From Isoptericola peretonis (GTDB taxonomy: Bacteria; Actinomycetota; Actinomycetes; Actinomycetales; Cellulomonadaceae): a DNA stretch of 64,000 nt. A program made the position numbers and the translations under genes. Each line of letters begins with the position of its first letter. Within the stretch, counting starts at the first letter, position 1. The notes beneath the pieces are model-generated. The model was not told the DNA's origin, did no database searches, and saw only the letters and a list, made by a program, of their open reading frames with translations. Positions 9,007 to 16,920 of the stretch are shown piece after piece. The stretch spans positions 353,469 through 417,468 of the forward strand of contig JALQCY010000005.1 of assembly GCA_023241745.1 (NCBI GenBank). Reading direction: 5' to 3'.

Positions 9007-9588
9007 ATGCTCAGAACCCTCCGTCGGGCTCTCGCCGGCGCCTTCTGGTGGCTCAGCCGCTGGACCCTGCGCAGCGAACCCGTCCCGCCGCAGGCGGGTG
9101 TGCTGGTGGGTGCCCCCCACACGTCCAACTGGGACTTCGTCCTCATGCTCGCCATCTCGTGGCGGCTGGGCCTCGACGTGCGGTGGCTGGGCAAGCACAC
9201 CCTGTTCTCCGGCTGGCGCGGCCCGGTCATGCGGGCGCTCGGCGGCATCCCGGTGGACCGCCGTGACCCGAGCCGCGTGGTCGACGACGTCCTGACCCGC
9301 GTGCAGGCCGGGGAGGTGTTCCACCTCGTCGTCACGCCGGAGGGCACCCGCTCGGGCGACGGCTGGAAGTCGGGGTTCTACCGCATCGCCCGGGCGGCCG
9401 ACCTGCCCGTCACGCTCGGGTACGTCGACCGCACCACGATGACGACCGGGCTCGGCCCGACGGTCCGGCTCACGGGCGACGTGCGTGCCGACATGGACGT
9501 GATCCGCGCGTTCTACGCCGACAAGGCCGGCCTGCGCCCCCGGCTGCGCACCGAGCCGCGGCTGGCCGACGAGGACCGGCCGGGCTGA
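9007..9588 (+). CDS. Lysophospholipid acyltransferase family protein (PlsC-like)
   Basis: The 193-residue protein has the HTSNWD motif (the HX4D acyltransferase catalytic pair) near residue 38 and the PEGTRS motif near residue 113, which binds the glycerol phosphate acceptor. It is shorter than classical PlsC (about 240) and lacks its N-terminal transmembrane helix. It resembles a subgroup of small actinobacterial 1-acylglycerol-3-phosphate acyltransferase-like proteins. The precise acceptor is uncertain. A TAGAGT hexamer at 8995-9000 lies 6 bases before ATG 9007 with no ribosome site. A strong hairpin spans the stop codon. Confidence 0.82.
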   Translation: MLRTLRRALAGAFWWLSRWTLRSEPVPPQAGVLVGAPHTSNWDFVLMLAISWRLGLDVRWLGKHTLFSGWRGPVMRALGGIPVDRRDPSRVVDDVLTRVQAGEVFHLVVTPEGTRSGDGWKSGFYRIARAADLPVTLGYVDRTTMTTGLGPTVRLTGDVRADMDVIRAFYADKAGLRPRLRTEPRLADEDRPG

Positions 9589-9599
9589 CGCCCGGCCGG
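9576..9599. terminator. Hairpin with the acyltransferase stop codon in its loop
   Basis: The 10-bp arms CCGGCCGGGC and GCCCGGCCGG flank a TGAC loop that contains the TGA stop of the acyltransferase gene. It lies between two converging genes and is probably a terminator. Confidence 0.5.
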
Positions 9600-9624
9600 C
9601 CCCGCGCGGCTCGCGGACCGCGGG

Positions 9625-10527
9625 TCAGCCGCGCGCTGCGTGGTCGTACGCGCCGGCGGCGATGTCCTCGAGCAGGGTCGGCCCGGTGGGCTCCCAGCCC
9701 AGCAGCTCGCGGGTGAGAGCGCTCGACGCCACCGCGTCCATCCCCCAGAAGCCGCTGAGCCAGCCGAAGTGCTCGGGAGCGTCGGCGGGGTCGACCGAGA
9801 CGGCCGGCACGCCGACGGCGCGGCTGATGGCCTCCGCGATCTCACGGGAGGGCACGCCCTCCTCGGCGACGGCGTGCACCGCGGAGCCCGCGGGCGCCTT
9901 GTCGACCGCGAGGGCGACGAGCCGTCCGGCGTCGCCGACGTGGACGGCGGGCCACCGGGACGACCCGTCCCCGACGTATCCCGAGACGCCGCGCTCGCGC
10001 GCGATCTGCGTCAGCACGGACGTGAACCCGTGGTCCCCCACCCCGTGCACGGTGGCCGAGAACCGCAGCGCCACCGACCGCACGCCCCGGTCCGCGGCGT
10101 CGAGGGCCAGCGCCTCGGAGCCGCCGCGCGGCGCGTCCGGGCCGGAGAAGACGGAGCTGTCGTTCTCGGTCATCACGACGCCCGGGGTCCCGACCAGGCC
10201 GGACGCCAGCAGGAGCGCGCGGCCGCTGTCCGCGAGCTCGTCGACGAATGCTCCGACGACGGCCCGCTCCGTGCGGCCGGCGCCGTCGTAGTCCGCGAAG
10301 TCGTGCTTGAAGGCCAGGTGCACGACGGCGTCGGCGCCCTGGGCCCCGGCACGCAGGCTCTCCAGGTCGTCGAGCCCGCCGCGGTGCACGCCTGCACCCA
10401 GGGCCTCGACCCGGCGGGCGGAGCCGTCGGACCGGGCGAGCCCGACGACGTCGTGCCCGGCAGCGAGCAGGTGGGGGACGGTGGCGGAGCCGATCCAGCC
10501 GGAGGCTCCGGTGACGAAGATGCGCAT
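9625..10527 (-). CDS. NAD(P)-dependent SDR/epimerase family oxidoreductase
   Basis: The 300-residue extended short-chain dehydrogenase starts MRIFVTGASGWIGSATVPHLL, the TGxxGxxG dinucleotide-binding loop of the NAD-dependent epimerase class. The middle of the protein resembles the atypical SDR subgroup, with VVHLAF instead of a clear YxxxK dyad, so oxidoreductase activity is uncertain. ATG 10527 has an AGAGGAG ribosome site about 6 bases upstream. An earlier in-frame codon would place the start inside the operator. It is divergent from the TetR gene with two operators between them, so it is probably the regulator's main target. Confidence 0.85.
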   Translation of the reverse strand: MRIFVTGASGWIGSATVPHLLAAGHDVVGLARSDGSARRVEALGAGVHRGGLDDLESLRAGAQGADAVVHLAFKHDFADYDGAGRTERAVVGAFVDELADSGRALLLASGLVGTPGVVMTENDSSVFSGPDAPRGGSEALALDAADRGVRSVALRFSATVHGVGDHGFTSVLTQIARERGVSGYVGDGSSRWPAVHVGDAGRLVALAVDKAPAGSAVHAVAEEGVPSREIAEAISRAVGVPAVSVDPADAPEHFGWLSGFWGMDAVASSALTRELLGWEPTGPTLLEDIAAGAYDHAARG

Positions 10528-10562
10528 GGGTACTCCTCTGCGGGGGCCGCATCCACGGCCCG

Positions 10563-10583
10563 TGATGTCAGTTGCTGACATCA
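10563..10583. promoter_or_regulatory. TetR operator site 1
   Basis: This is a perfect inverted repeat, TGATGTCAG then 3 bases then CTGACATCA. It lies between the divergent epimerase and TetR genes and repeats the half-sites of the second site 34 bp away. Confidence 0.8.
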
Positions 10584-10596
10584 GGCACGCTACACC

Positions 10597-10617
10597 TGAT
10601 GTCAGCAGCTGTCATCA
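10597..10617. promoter_or_regulatory. TetR operator site 2
   Basis: TGATGTCAG, 3 bases, CTGTCATCA: the same palindrome as site 1 with one mismatch. It ends 1 bp before the TAGACT hexamer (10619-10624) that lies 6 bases upstream of the TetR ATG, so binding should block the regulator's own promoter. Confidence 0.78.
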
Positions 10618-10630
10618 CTAGACTGTCCCC

Positions 10631-11194
10631 ATGGCCCGATGGGAACCCGATGCGCGTGGGCGCATGACGCGCGCAGCGCTCGACCTCTACGCCGAGCAGG
10701 GGTTCGAGCAGACCACGACCGCCCAGATCGCCAGGCGTGCCGGCGTCACGGAGCGCACGTACTTCCGGCACTTCGCCGACAAGCGCGAGGTGCTGTTCGA
10801 CGGGTCCCACGAGCTCGAGGCGGCCGTCGCGTCCGCGATCACCGCCGCGCCCGACACGGCCGACCCGCTCGACGTCGTCGGCGACGCCGTCGCCACCGCC
10901 GTCGCAGCCCTCGAGGAGCGCCGCGAGCTCGCCGCCCGCCGCGCCGCGGTCGTCGCCGCGACCCCGCACCTGCAGGAGCGGGAGCTCCTCAAGCTCGCCG
11001 CCCTGCGCGATGCCGCGGCGGCCGCCCTGCGCGCCCGCGGAGTTCCCGAGCCGGACGCCTCGATGGTCGCCGAGGCCGGCGTGGGGGCGTTCCGCGTCGG
11101 CTTCGACGCCTGGATCGCCTCCGGGCAGTCGCGCCCGGTCGGTGACGAGGTGCGCTCGGCCCTCGCGGCGCTCCGGGCCCAGGCCCGCGGCTAG
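10631..11194 (+). CDS. TetR family transcriptional regulator
   Basis: This is a 187-residue regulator. The N-terminal DNA-binding domain (about 8-60) contains GFEQTTTAQIARRAGVTERTYFRHFADKR-type helix-turn-helix residues. The ligand domain is an alanine-rich helical bundle without recognisable specificity. It probably represses both itself and the divergent epimerase through the two matching palindromes at 10563-10583 and 10597-10617. ATG 10631 follows TAGACT by 6 bases and has no ribosome site, suggesting a leaderless message. The TAG stop overlaps the probable -10 element of the acetyltransferase that follows. Confidence 0.88.
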   Translation: MARWEPDARGRMTRAALDLYAEQGFEQTTTAQIARRAGVTERTYFRHFADKREVLFDGSHELEAAVASAITAAPDTADPLDVVGDAVATAVAALEERRELAARRAAVVAATPHLQERELLKLAALRDAAAAALRARGVPEPDASMVAEAGVGAFRVGFDAWIASGQSRPVGDEVRSALAALRAQARG

Positions 11195-11197
11195 GCT
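11192..11197 (+). promoter_or_regulatory. Probable -10 element built on the TetR stop codon
   Basis: TAGGCT contains the TetR TAG stop (11192-11194) and lies 7 bases before GTG 11205. It is a candidate leaderless promoter for the acetyltransferase. Confidence 0.45.
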
Positions 11198-11204
11198 CGC
11201 CGTC

Positions 11205-11762
11205 GTGCCCGAGCCCTCCCCCGTGTTCCCGCCGCTGCCCGACGGCGTCGCCCTGCGCCTCCTGCGCCGCGACGACGGCCCCGCCCTCGCCGCGGCGTAC
11301 TCGCGCAACCGCGACCACCTCGAGCCGTGGGAGCCCGCCCGGCCGACCGAGTTCTACGAGGCCCGGTACCACGCCGAGCGGATCCCGGTGGAGCTGCTGG
11401 GCCACGGGTCGGGCCGGGCGGTCCCCCTCGTGCTCGAGCGCGACGGTCAGATCGTCGGGCGGGTCAACCTCACGGACGTCGTGCTCGGCGCGTTCCGCAA
11501 CGTGCACCTCGGCTACTGGATCGACGGCGCGCTCGCGGGTCGCGGCATCATGACCGCGGCCGTCGAGGCCGCGTGCGCCCACGCCCGCGACGAGCTGGGG
11601 CTGCACCGCGTCCAGGCCGCGACCCTGCTGCACAACGAGGCGTCACAGCGCGTGCTGGCGCGGGCCGGCTTCGAACGGATCGGGACCGCTCCCCGGTACC
11701 TGCACATCGCCGGCCGCTGGCAGGACCACGTGCTGTTCCAGCGCATCCTCCACGACGACTGA
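11205..11762 (+). CDS. GNAT family N-acetyltransferase (RimJ/RimL type)
   Basis: The 185-residue protein has an N-terminal LRLLRRDDGPALAAAY segment and the RimJ/L motif VHLGYWIDGALAGRGIMTAAV, where the R/Q-x-x-G-x-G/A acetyl-CoA loop appears as AGRGIM. It then has the LHRVQAATLLHNEASQRVLARAGF end typical of ribosomal-protein alanine acetyltransferases. The substrate may be a protein N-terminus or a small amine. GTG 11205 is chosen from the 7-base spacing to TAGGCT. The last 120 bases overlap the converging metallopeptidase gene, an unusually long antisense overlap. Confidence 0.82.
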   Translation: MPEPSPVFPPLPDGVALRLLRRDDGPALAAAYSRNRDHLEPWEPARPTEFYEARYHAERIPVELLGHGSGRAVPLVLERDGQIVGRVNLTDVVLGAFRNVHLGYWIDGALAGRGIMTAAVEAACAHARDELGLHRVQAATLLHNEASQRVLARAGFERIGTAPRYLHIAGRWQDHVLFQRILHDD

Positions 11763-13745
11763 CCCGCCGCCCGGCACGTCTCCCGGCACGTCCTCCGACC
11801 GGCGGCGTGTGCGCCGGACGAGCGCGACCAGTCCGCCGACCGCACCCAGCACCAGCAGCACGACCCCGCCGCCCACCCACGGGGCGGCGTCGGCGCGCCC
11901 GAGCGTGGCCTCCGCCTGGTCGGCGGCCGCCTCCAGGTCGCCGCCGGCGAGGTCGGCACGTGCCTGCTCGGCCGTCCTGTCGACGCCGAGGACGAGCTCC
12001 CCCAGCCCCGAGACCGGGTCACGGTCCGTCGCCGCGGCGGCGACCGCCCGGCCGACGTCGGTCGTGACGTCCGCGGCGCGGGGCAGCAGCGTCGCGAGCA
12101 CCTCGTACTGGTCCCGCGTCGAGGCGTCCTCGTACGCGGCCCGCACCGACGCCGGCGCGTCGAGCCCGGCGTCCGCGGCCGCGGCCTGCACCGTCGCGGC
12201 GTCCTCGGCGGCGCCGTCGAGAGCGGCCCGCGCGTCTTTCGCGTCGCCGAACTCCCAGTCGGTCATGGCGGTGCGCAGCCCGAGGGGCGGCGACCACGCG
12301 CCGTCGGCGGAGTCGACCTGCGCGTAGGCGTCGCGCGCCGCGGCGCGGGGCTTCAGCGCGGCCTTCTGGTCGGCGTCGAGCACCCAGCTGCGCAGCACCT
12401 TCGGCGCCCCCTCGACGCCGCCGCGCATCTCGACGAGGTCGAGGAACCTCCGCCAGTCGGTGCGGCCCCAGTTCTCCTCCTTCGACCCCGGGGCCTCGTA
12501 GGCGCTCTCCCCGGCCTGGGCCGCCGACACGACCGCCGTGAACGCGTCGTCGTCGAGCCCGCCGACCAGCTTCTGCACCACCGTGTACGACGCCGCGTAC
12601 CCGTACGACTCGACGTCCTCGTCGAGCTCGCCCGGGTTCGCCTCCCACCGGCTGAGCGGGAGCGCGACGTCGGAGCCGCGGTCCGGGGCCTTCCACGGGT
12701 CGCTCTCGCCACCGGTGTCCGCGACGACGCGATGGGCCACCACCTCCGTCAGCCCCTCGGACAGCCAGCGCTCCCGCAGGCGGTCCGGGTTCAGCCACGC
12801 GTGCGCGAGCTCGTGGTACAGCGTGACCTCGTCCAGGTCCTCCGCGATGACGATCTCGTCCTTGCCCGCGTCGAACCAGGCGTACCCGAGCACCTTGGGC
12901 GACACGTCCTCGCGGATCGTCTCCAGGCCGCCCGGCCATGGCTGCCCGACGGCCTCCTCCAGCGCGGGCAGCCCCTTGGTGAGGCCCCGGGAGACGAACG
13001 ACGTCCACTTCTCGTCGCCCGGGAAGCTCTGCAGGGTGAGGCGCGTGCCGTCCACCTCGACCGTCTTCTCGTCCGCCTTCTTCGGGTCGCGGGCGGAGAC
13101 GACCGCCCAGATGCCGTCCTTGTCGGTGTTCTCCGTGGTCGTGTACGTGACGGTCCTGCCCGAGCGCTCCTCCGTGAAGGCGTCGGAGGTGGCGTCGAAC
13201 GTCATCGACGCGGGCAGCACCACCTCGACCGTGGTCCGCCCGGCGTCGCCCAGCCCCGACGTCGCGAACGTCGCGAAGCCGTCGCCCACCCGCGTGTAAT
13301 CCTTCGAGCGCACCGGCTCCCCGGGGATCACGAAGCTCCACTCGATGGTGCGCGTGCCGCCGTACCGCAGCGGGGCGAACTCGGCCACCGCGTACCGGGT
13401 GCTCGGGTCCTCGGTCTTCTCCAGGGTCACCGGCAGGGCGACGCCGTCGCTGACGGCGCGCAGGCCCTCGACGCCGGCGGGCACCGGGATCGCATAGCTC
13501 GTGTAGAAGTAGTAGGTCAGTCCGCGGTCGGGCGTGACGTTGCCGATGGTGGTGGTCACCGTCGCCCGGACCTCGGTCTGCTTCGCCTTCAGCACGAAAC
13601 GGCTGTGGGACTCCTCCGTCAGCCCTTCGTCGGCGACGGCGGCCGGGCCCGCGAGCAGGAGGAGCGCGCCGGTGAGGCCGCCGACGAGCACGGCGGGCAG
13701 CAGGAGCGGCGCGGCACGACGTCGGCGCGCGGGCGAGGGGATCAC
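11643..13745 (-). CDS. Membrane-anchored gluzincin-type zinc metallopeptidase
   Basis: The 700-residue protein has an N-terminal signal peptide (arginine-rich, then a hydrophobic core to about residue 38), a long beta-rich region, and the zinc motif HELAHAW. WLSEG follows 12 residues later, so the layout is HExxH-x14-E. M1 aminopeptidases have the same WLxEG context but with an 18-residue spacing. A C-terminal helix (GGGVVLLVLGAVGGLVALV) followed by RRTRRR anchors it in the membrane, with the catalytic domain outside. GTG 13745 is preferred because GGAAGGA lies about 8 bases upstream. The final residues are encoded antisense to the acetyltransferase gene. Substrate unknown. Confidence 0.78.
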   Translation of the reverse strand: MIPSPARRRRAAPLLLPAVLVGGLTGALLLLAGPAAVADEGLTEESHSRFVLKAKQTEVRATVTTTIGNVTPDRGLTYYFYTSYAIPVPAGVEGLRAVSDGVALPVTLEKTEDPSTRYAVAEFAPLRYGGTRTIEWSFVIPGEPVRSKDYTRVGDGFATFATSGLGDAGRTTVEVVLPASMTFDATSDAFTEERSGRTVTYTTTENTDKDGIWAVVSARDPKKADEKTVEVDGTRLTLQSFPGDEKWTSFVSRGLTKGLPALEEAVGQPWPGGLETIREDVSPKVLGYAWFDAGKDEIVIAEDLDEVTLYHELAHAWLNPDRLRERWLSEGLTEVVAHRVVADTGGESDPWKAPDRGSDVALPLSRWEANPGELDEDVESYGYAASYTVVQKLVGGLDDDAFTAVVSAAQAGESAYEAPGSKEENWGRTDWRRFLDLVEMRGGVEGAPKVLRSWVLDADQKAALKPRAAARDAYAQVDSADGAWSPPLGLRTAMTDWEFGDAKDARAALDGAAEDAATVQAAAADAGLDAPASVRAAYEDASTRDQYEVLATLLPRAADVTTDVGRAVAAAATDRDPVSGLGELVLGVDRTAEQARADLAGGDLEAAADQAEATLGRADAAPWVGGGVVLLVLGAVGGLVALVRRTRRRSEDVPGDVPGGGSVVVEDALEQHVVLPAAGDVQVPGSGPDPFEAGPRQHAL

Positions 13746-13867
13746 GCGCGCATCCTTCCGCGCCCCGTCGTGGCACCGCAACCAGCGGCACCGCGAGCAG
13801 CGGTCCGGGTGCGCGACCCGCGCGCGTGCGGTAGACCGGAACCCGTCGGGCCGCGGAGGGGGACGCC

Positions 13868-14164
13868 ATGGGTACTGACGAGAGCACCGCAGGCGGCATC
13901 CATCCCGGCACGGACGCCGGGTCGCTGACGATCGCCCTGCTCACGGCGTGCACGGAGCCCGACCTCGGCATCCGCTCGCGCATCGTGCAGCAGCTGCTCG
14001 ACGAGGCGAGCCACGACCCGCGGCTCGCCCGCGAGGTCATCACCACGATGCTCACCGCGTCCGTGATGTCCCTGCGCGCCTACACCGACGCCACGCGGCG
14101 CAACCCGCAGGACGTGCTGCGCACGCTCGGCGTGAGCTGGTCGCAGCGCTCGCTCAGCGCCTGA
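13868..14164 (+). CDS. Small hypothetical protein
   Basis: This 98-residue protein is mostly helical and soluble, with no membrane segment, metal site or known motif. ATG 13868 has a strong GGAGGGGG ribosome site 7 bases upstream, and base composition matches the neighbours, so it is probably real. It ends 4 bases before the converging stop of the universal stress protein. It is divergent from the metallopeptidase across a 122-base gap in which I see no clear promoter or repeat. I do not recognise it. Confidence 0.65.
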   Translation: MGTDESTAGGIHPGTDAGSLTIALLTACTEPDLGIRSRIVQQLLDEASHDPRLAREVITTMLTASVMSLRAYTDATRRNPQDVLRTLGVSWSQRSLSA

Positions 14165-14168
14165 CGCC

Positions 14169-15053
14169 TTACTCGTGCACCACCGTCACGGCGCACGGCG
14201 CGTGACGCACGAGCCGGTCGGGCACGGAACCACGGACGCGGCCGACCCGGCGCGCACGCTCGTGCCCGCCCGTGACCACGAGGTCGTCCGAGCGCAGCGC
14301 CGACAGCAGGGCCCCGGGGGCCGAGCCGCCGCACGACTCGACCGACCAGCGGACCGCGGGGTACTTCTTCGCCCAGCGCGCTGCCAGTGCCTCCAGGTCG
14401 GCCCGGGCCTCGTCACGGAGCCGCCCGAGCCATGCCAGGTCGCCCTCGGTGACGCCCACGAACATCCCCTCGTCGACCGCGTGGGCCGCCACCAACGGGA
14501 CCCCGGCACGGTCGGCCGCGTCGAACCCGGCCTCGAGCACGTGCTCCGACGGGTCGCGCGGGTCGACGGCCGCGACCACGCGCCGCGGGGTCAGGACGCG
14601 GGCAGCGCGCGGCACGACGACCACCGTCCCCGGTGCCACCCCCGCCACCGACGACGAGACCGAACCCATGTGGACCCGGTCGAACGTGCCGACGCCCCGT
14701 CTGCCCACGACCACGACCGCCCCACGGCGGGCCTCGTGCACGAGGACGCCGCTGGCGTCCCCGCGCACCATCGCGAAGGCGACGTCGGCAGCGCCCTGCG
14801 CCGTGCGGTCGAACCGCACCCGCGCCCGCGCGAGCAGGGCCTCCGCGTCGCTCTGCGGGTCGGGAGACCACGACGTGGTCGCCGGCCAGGCGCCCACGCC
14901 GACGGGGACCGCGTACGCGTGAAGCACCACGAGCGTCGCCGCCAGCCTCGCGGCCTCGCCGGCCGCCCACAGCATGGCGTGGCTGCTGCCTTCCGAGCCG
15001 TCCACCCCGACGACCACGGTCCTCGCGGCTCCGCTCCTGCTGCTGAATTCCAT
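14169..15053 (-). CDS. Universal stress protein with two Usp domains
   Basis: The 294-residue protein has tandem Usp domains. The first (about 10-140) has VVVGVDGSEGSSHAMLWA and the ATP loop GRRGVGTFDRVHMGS with correct G-x2-G-x9-G-S spacing. The second (about 155-290) has VVAAVDPRDPSEHVL and a degenerate loop around TGGHERARRVGRVRGS. Two-domain Usp proteins of this type are characteristic members of DosR/DevR dormancy regulons. A kinase and DevR-type regulator lie next door, and a 24-bp palindrome sits in the shared promoter region. ATG 15053 has AAGGGAG about 6 bases upstream. The open frame continues well upstream, but that region is the promoter. Confidence 0.88.
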   Translation of the reverse strand: MEFSSRSGAARTVVVGVDGSEGSSHAMLWAAGEAARLAATLVVLHAYAVPVGVGAWPATTSWSPDPQSDAEALLARARVRFDRTAQGAADVAFAMVRGDASGVLVHEARRGAVVVVGRRGVGTFDRVHMGSVSSSVAGVAPGTVVVVPRAARVLTPRRVVAAVDPRDPSEHVLEAGFDAADRAGVPLVAAHAVDEGMFVGVTEGDLAWLGRLRDEARADLEALAARWAKKYPAVRWSVESCGGSAPGALLSALRSDDLVVTGGHERARRVGRVRGSVPDRLVRHAPCAVTVVHE

Positions 15054-15153
15054 GGCACTCCCTTTCCGAGGGCACCAGTGGGCCACCGCACCTCCCGCGC
15101 TCGGAAGTGCCCAACGCCCCCTGTCGCGGGCCGGTCGGCCTTCACCCCCGGGT

Positions 15154-15177
15154 CGAAGGTCCCGATCGGGACCTTCG
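15154..15177. promoter_or_regulatory. Perfect 24-bp palindrome, candidate DevR-type binding site
   Basis: CGAAGGTCCCGA is followed directly by its reverse complement. On the minus strand the sequence GGGACCTTCGACCC (15163-15150) is a further partial dyad. The palindrome lies 26 bases before the kinase GTG and 100 bases before the stress protein ATG. The half-site GGGAC is shared with the DosR box, but here the two halves point the opposite way. Confidence 0.6.
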
Positions 15178-15203
15178 GGGACGTCGAGGGATACCGTGGG
15201 GGG

Positions 15204-16892
15204 GTGAGCTCGCGGCGGCACCGGGCGGATCTGGACATCGACGTCCTGCTGGACGCCGTCGTGTCGGTCGGCCGGGGCCTCGAGCTGGAGACGACGCTGC
15301 AGCAGGTGGTGCGGGCGGCGGCCACGGTCGTGGACGCCCGCTACGCGGCACTGGGCGTTCTCGGCGACGACGAGCGCATCACCCGCTTCATCACGGTCGG
15401 GATGTCGGCGGCCGAGGTCGAGGCGGTGGGGCCGCGGCCGACCGGGCGCGGGATCCTGGGCGAGGTCATGCGTCACCGGCGTCCGATGCGTCTCCCGGAC
15501 GTCACCGCGCATCCGAAGGCCGCCGGCTTCCCGGAGCATCATCCCGCCATGCGCAGCTTCCTCGGCATGCCGCTCCAGGTGCACGGGGAGCCGTTCGGCA
15601 ACCTCTACCTCACCGAGAAGCGCGACGGCGGAGAGTTCACGGAGGACGACCAGCGGCTCCTCGAGGCGTTCGCGTCGGCCGCGAGCGTGGCCGTCGAGAA
15701 CGCCCGGCTGTACGAGGAGGCGCGGCTGCGCGAACGGTGGTCGCGCGCGGACGACGAGATCGCCCGCCGGTTGCTCGCCGGGGAGGACCCCGACGCGGTG
15801 CTCGACCTCGTCACGGCGGGGGCGACCACCGTCGCGGCGGCCGACACCGCGGTGATCGCGGTCCCGTCGGACGACGGCCCGGCCGGTGACGTCCCGACCC
15901 TCACCGTCCGGGCGGCGGTCGGGATCCGGGCGGAGGCGCTGCGCGGCAGGTCCCTGCGCACGGCCGGGTCCTTCGTCGCGAAGGCGTATGCCGAGGAGCG
16001 GCCCATCGTCACCTCGGACGCTTCGAGGGACGACCGGGCACAGCTCGTGCTGCACCCTGCCGGCACCATCGGCCCGCTCGCGGTGTTCCCGCTCGTCGGG
16101 AGGGGGCGCCGCGTGCTCGGCGTCCTGGCCGTCGGACGGGTCGCGGGTGCCGAACGGTTCCGCGACGTCGTGGTCGAGGCGCTCGGCGCGTTCGCGAACC
16201 AGGCCGCGGTGGCGCTCGAGTTGGCCGAGCGGCGCGCGGACGCCGCGCGGCTGGCCGTGGTGCGCGACCGGGACCGCATCGCTCGCGACCTGCACGACCT
16301 GGCCGTCCAGCGGCTGTACGCGACGGGCCTCTCCCTGCAGGCCGTCGACCGGCGCCTCGCGGACGCCCGGCCCCTCGAACTGGACGCGCGGCAGGAGCTC
16401 GGGTCGCGCGTGGGCGAGGCGATCGACCAGATCGACGAGACGATCGACCTGATCCGCACGACCATCCGCGACCTCCGCGACCCGGGGAGCGACGCCCCGA
16501 GACGGGTCGCCACCCGTGCGCTGCTGCTCGCCGAGGTGGAGGCGGCCACGCACGCCCTCGGCTTCGCTCCCACGGTCCGGCTCGAGGGGCCGATCGACGC
16601 GCAGGTGCCCTCGACGACGACGGCACATCTCGTCGCGGTGCTGCGCGAGACGTTGTCGAACACGGCACGGCACGCGCGGGCCACGCGGGCCCACGTGCGG
16701 CTCCGTGTCGCCGACGACCTGCTGCTCACCGTGACGGACGACGGCTCGGGGATCACCCCCGACGCGCCGCGCAGCGGGCTCGCCAACCTCGCACGGCGGG
16801 CCACGGAGCTCGGCGGTTCGTTCGAGGTCCGCCCGGGGCCTGCCGGCGGCACCGCCGTGCACTGGCGGGTGCCGCTGCCGACGACGTCCTGA
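15204..16892 (+). CDS. GAF-domain sensor histidine kinase (DevS/DosS-like)
   Basis: The 562-residue cytoplasmic kinase has two GAF domains. The first is at about 20-175, with the GILGEVMRHRRPMRLPDVT and FLGMPLQVHGEPFGNLYLT signatures of DevS. The second is at about 200-345. The HisKA_3 dimerisation helix IARDLHDLAVQRLYATGLSLQ has the phosphorylated His at residue 364. The HATPase (about 465-560) has ETLSNTARHARA and DDGSGI. Mycobacterial DevS binds heme in its first GAF domain to sense oxygen and NO; whether heme is bound here is unknown. GTG 15204 follows a TACCGT hexamer by 6 bases. The DevR-type regulator converges from the right. Confidence 0.88.
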   Translation: MSSRRHRADLDIDVLLDAVVSVGRGLELETTLQQVVRAAATVVDARYAALGVLGDDERITRFITVGMSAAEVEAVGPRPTGRGILGEVMRHRRPMRLPDVTAHPKAAGFPEHHPAMRSFLGMPLQVHGEPFGNLYLTEKRDGGEFTEDDQRLLEAFASAASVAVENARLYEEARLRERWSRADDEIARRLLAGEDPDAVLDLVTAGATTVAAADTAVIAVPSDDGPAGDVPTLTVRAAVGIRAEALRGRSLRTAGSFVAKAYAEERPIVTSDASRDDRAQLVLHPAGTIGPLAVFPLVGRGRRVLGVLAVGRVAGAERFRDVVVEALGAFANQAAVALELAERRADAARLAVVRDRDRIARDLHDLAVQRLYATGLSLQAVDRRLADARPLELDARQELGSRVGEAIDQIDETIDLIRTTIRDLRDPGSDAPRRVATRALLLAEVEAATHALGFAPTVRLEGPIDAQVPSTTTAHLVAVLRETLSNTARHARATRAHVRLRVADDLLLTVTDDGSGITPDAPRSGLANLARRATELGGSFEVRPGPAGGTAVHWRVPLPTTS

Positions 16893-16920
16893 CGGTGCCG
16901 ACCCGTGCCGGCCCTCCCGG

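Noticed and set aside
15154-15177. Palindrome as a terminator for the kinase region
   Set aside because: It lies between divergent promoters, where no transcript should end, and has no loop.
14169-16862. 897-codon minus-strand frame that would fuse the stress protein to an N-terminal extension
   Set aside because: The extension is antisense to the DevS-like kinase. ATG 15053 has a ribosome site and begins the Usp domain.
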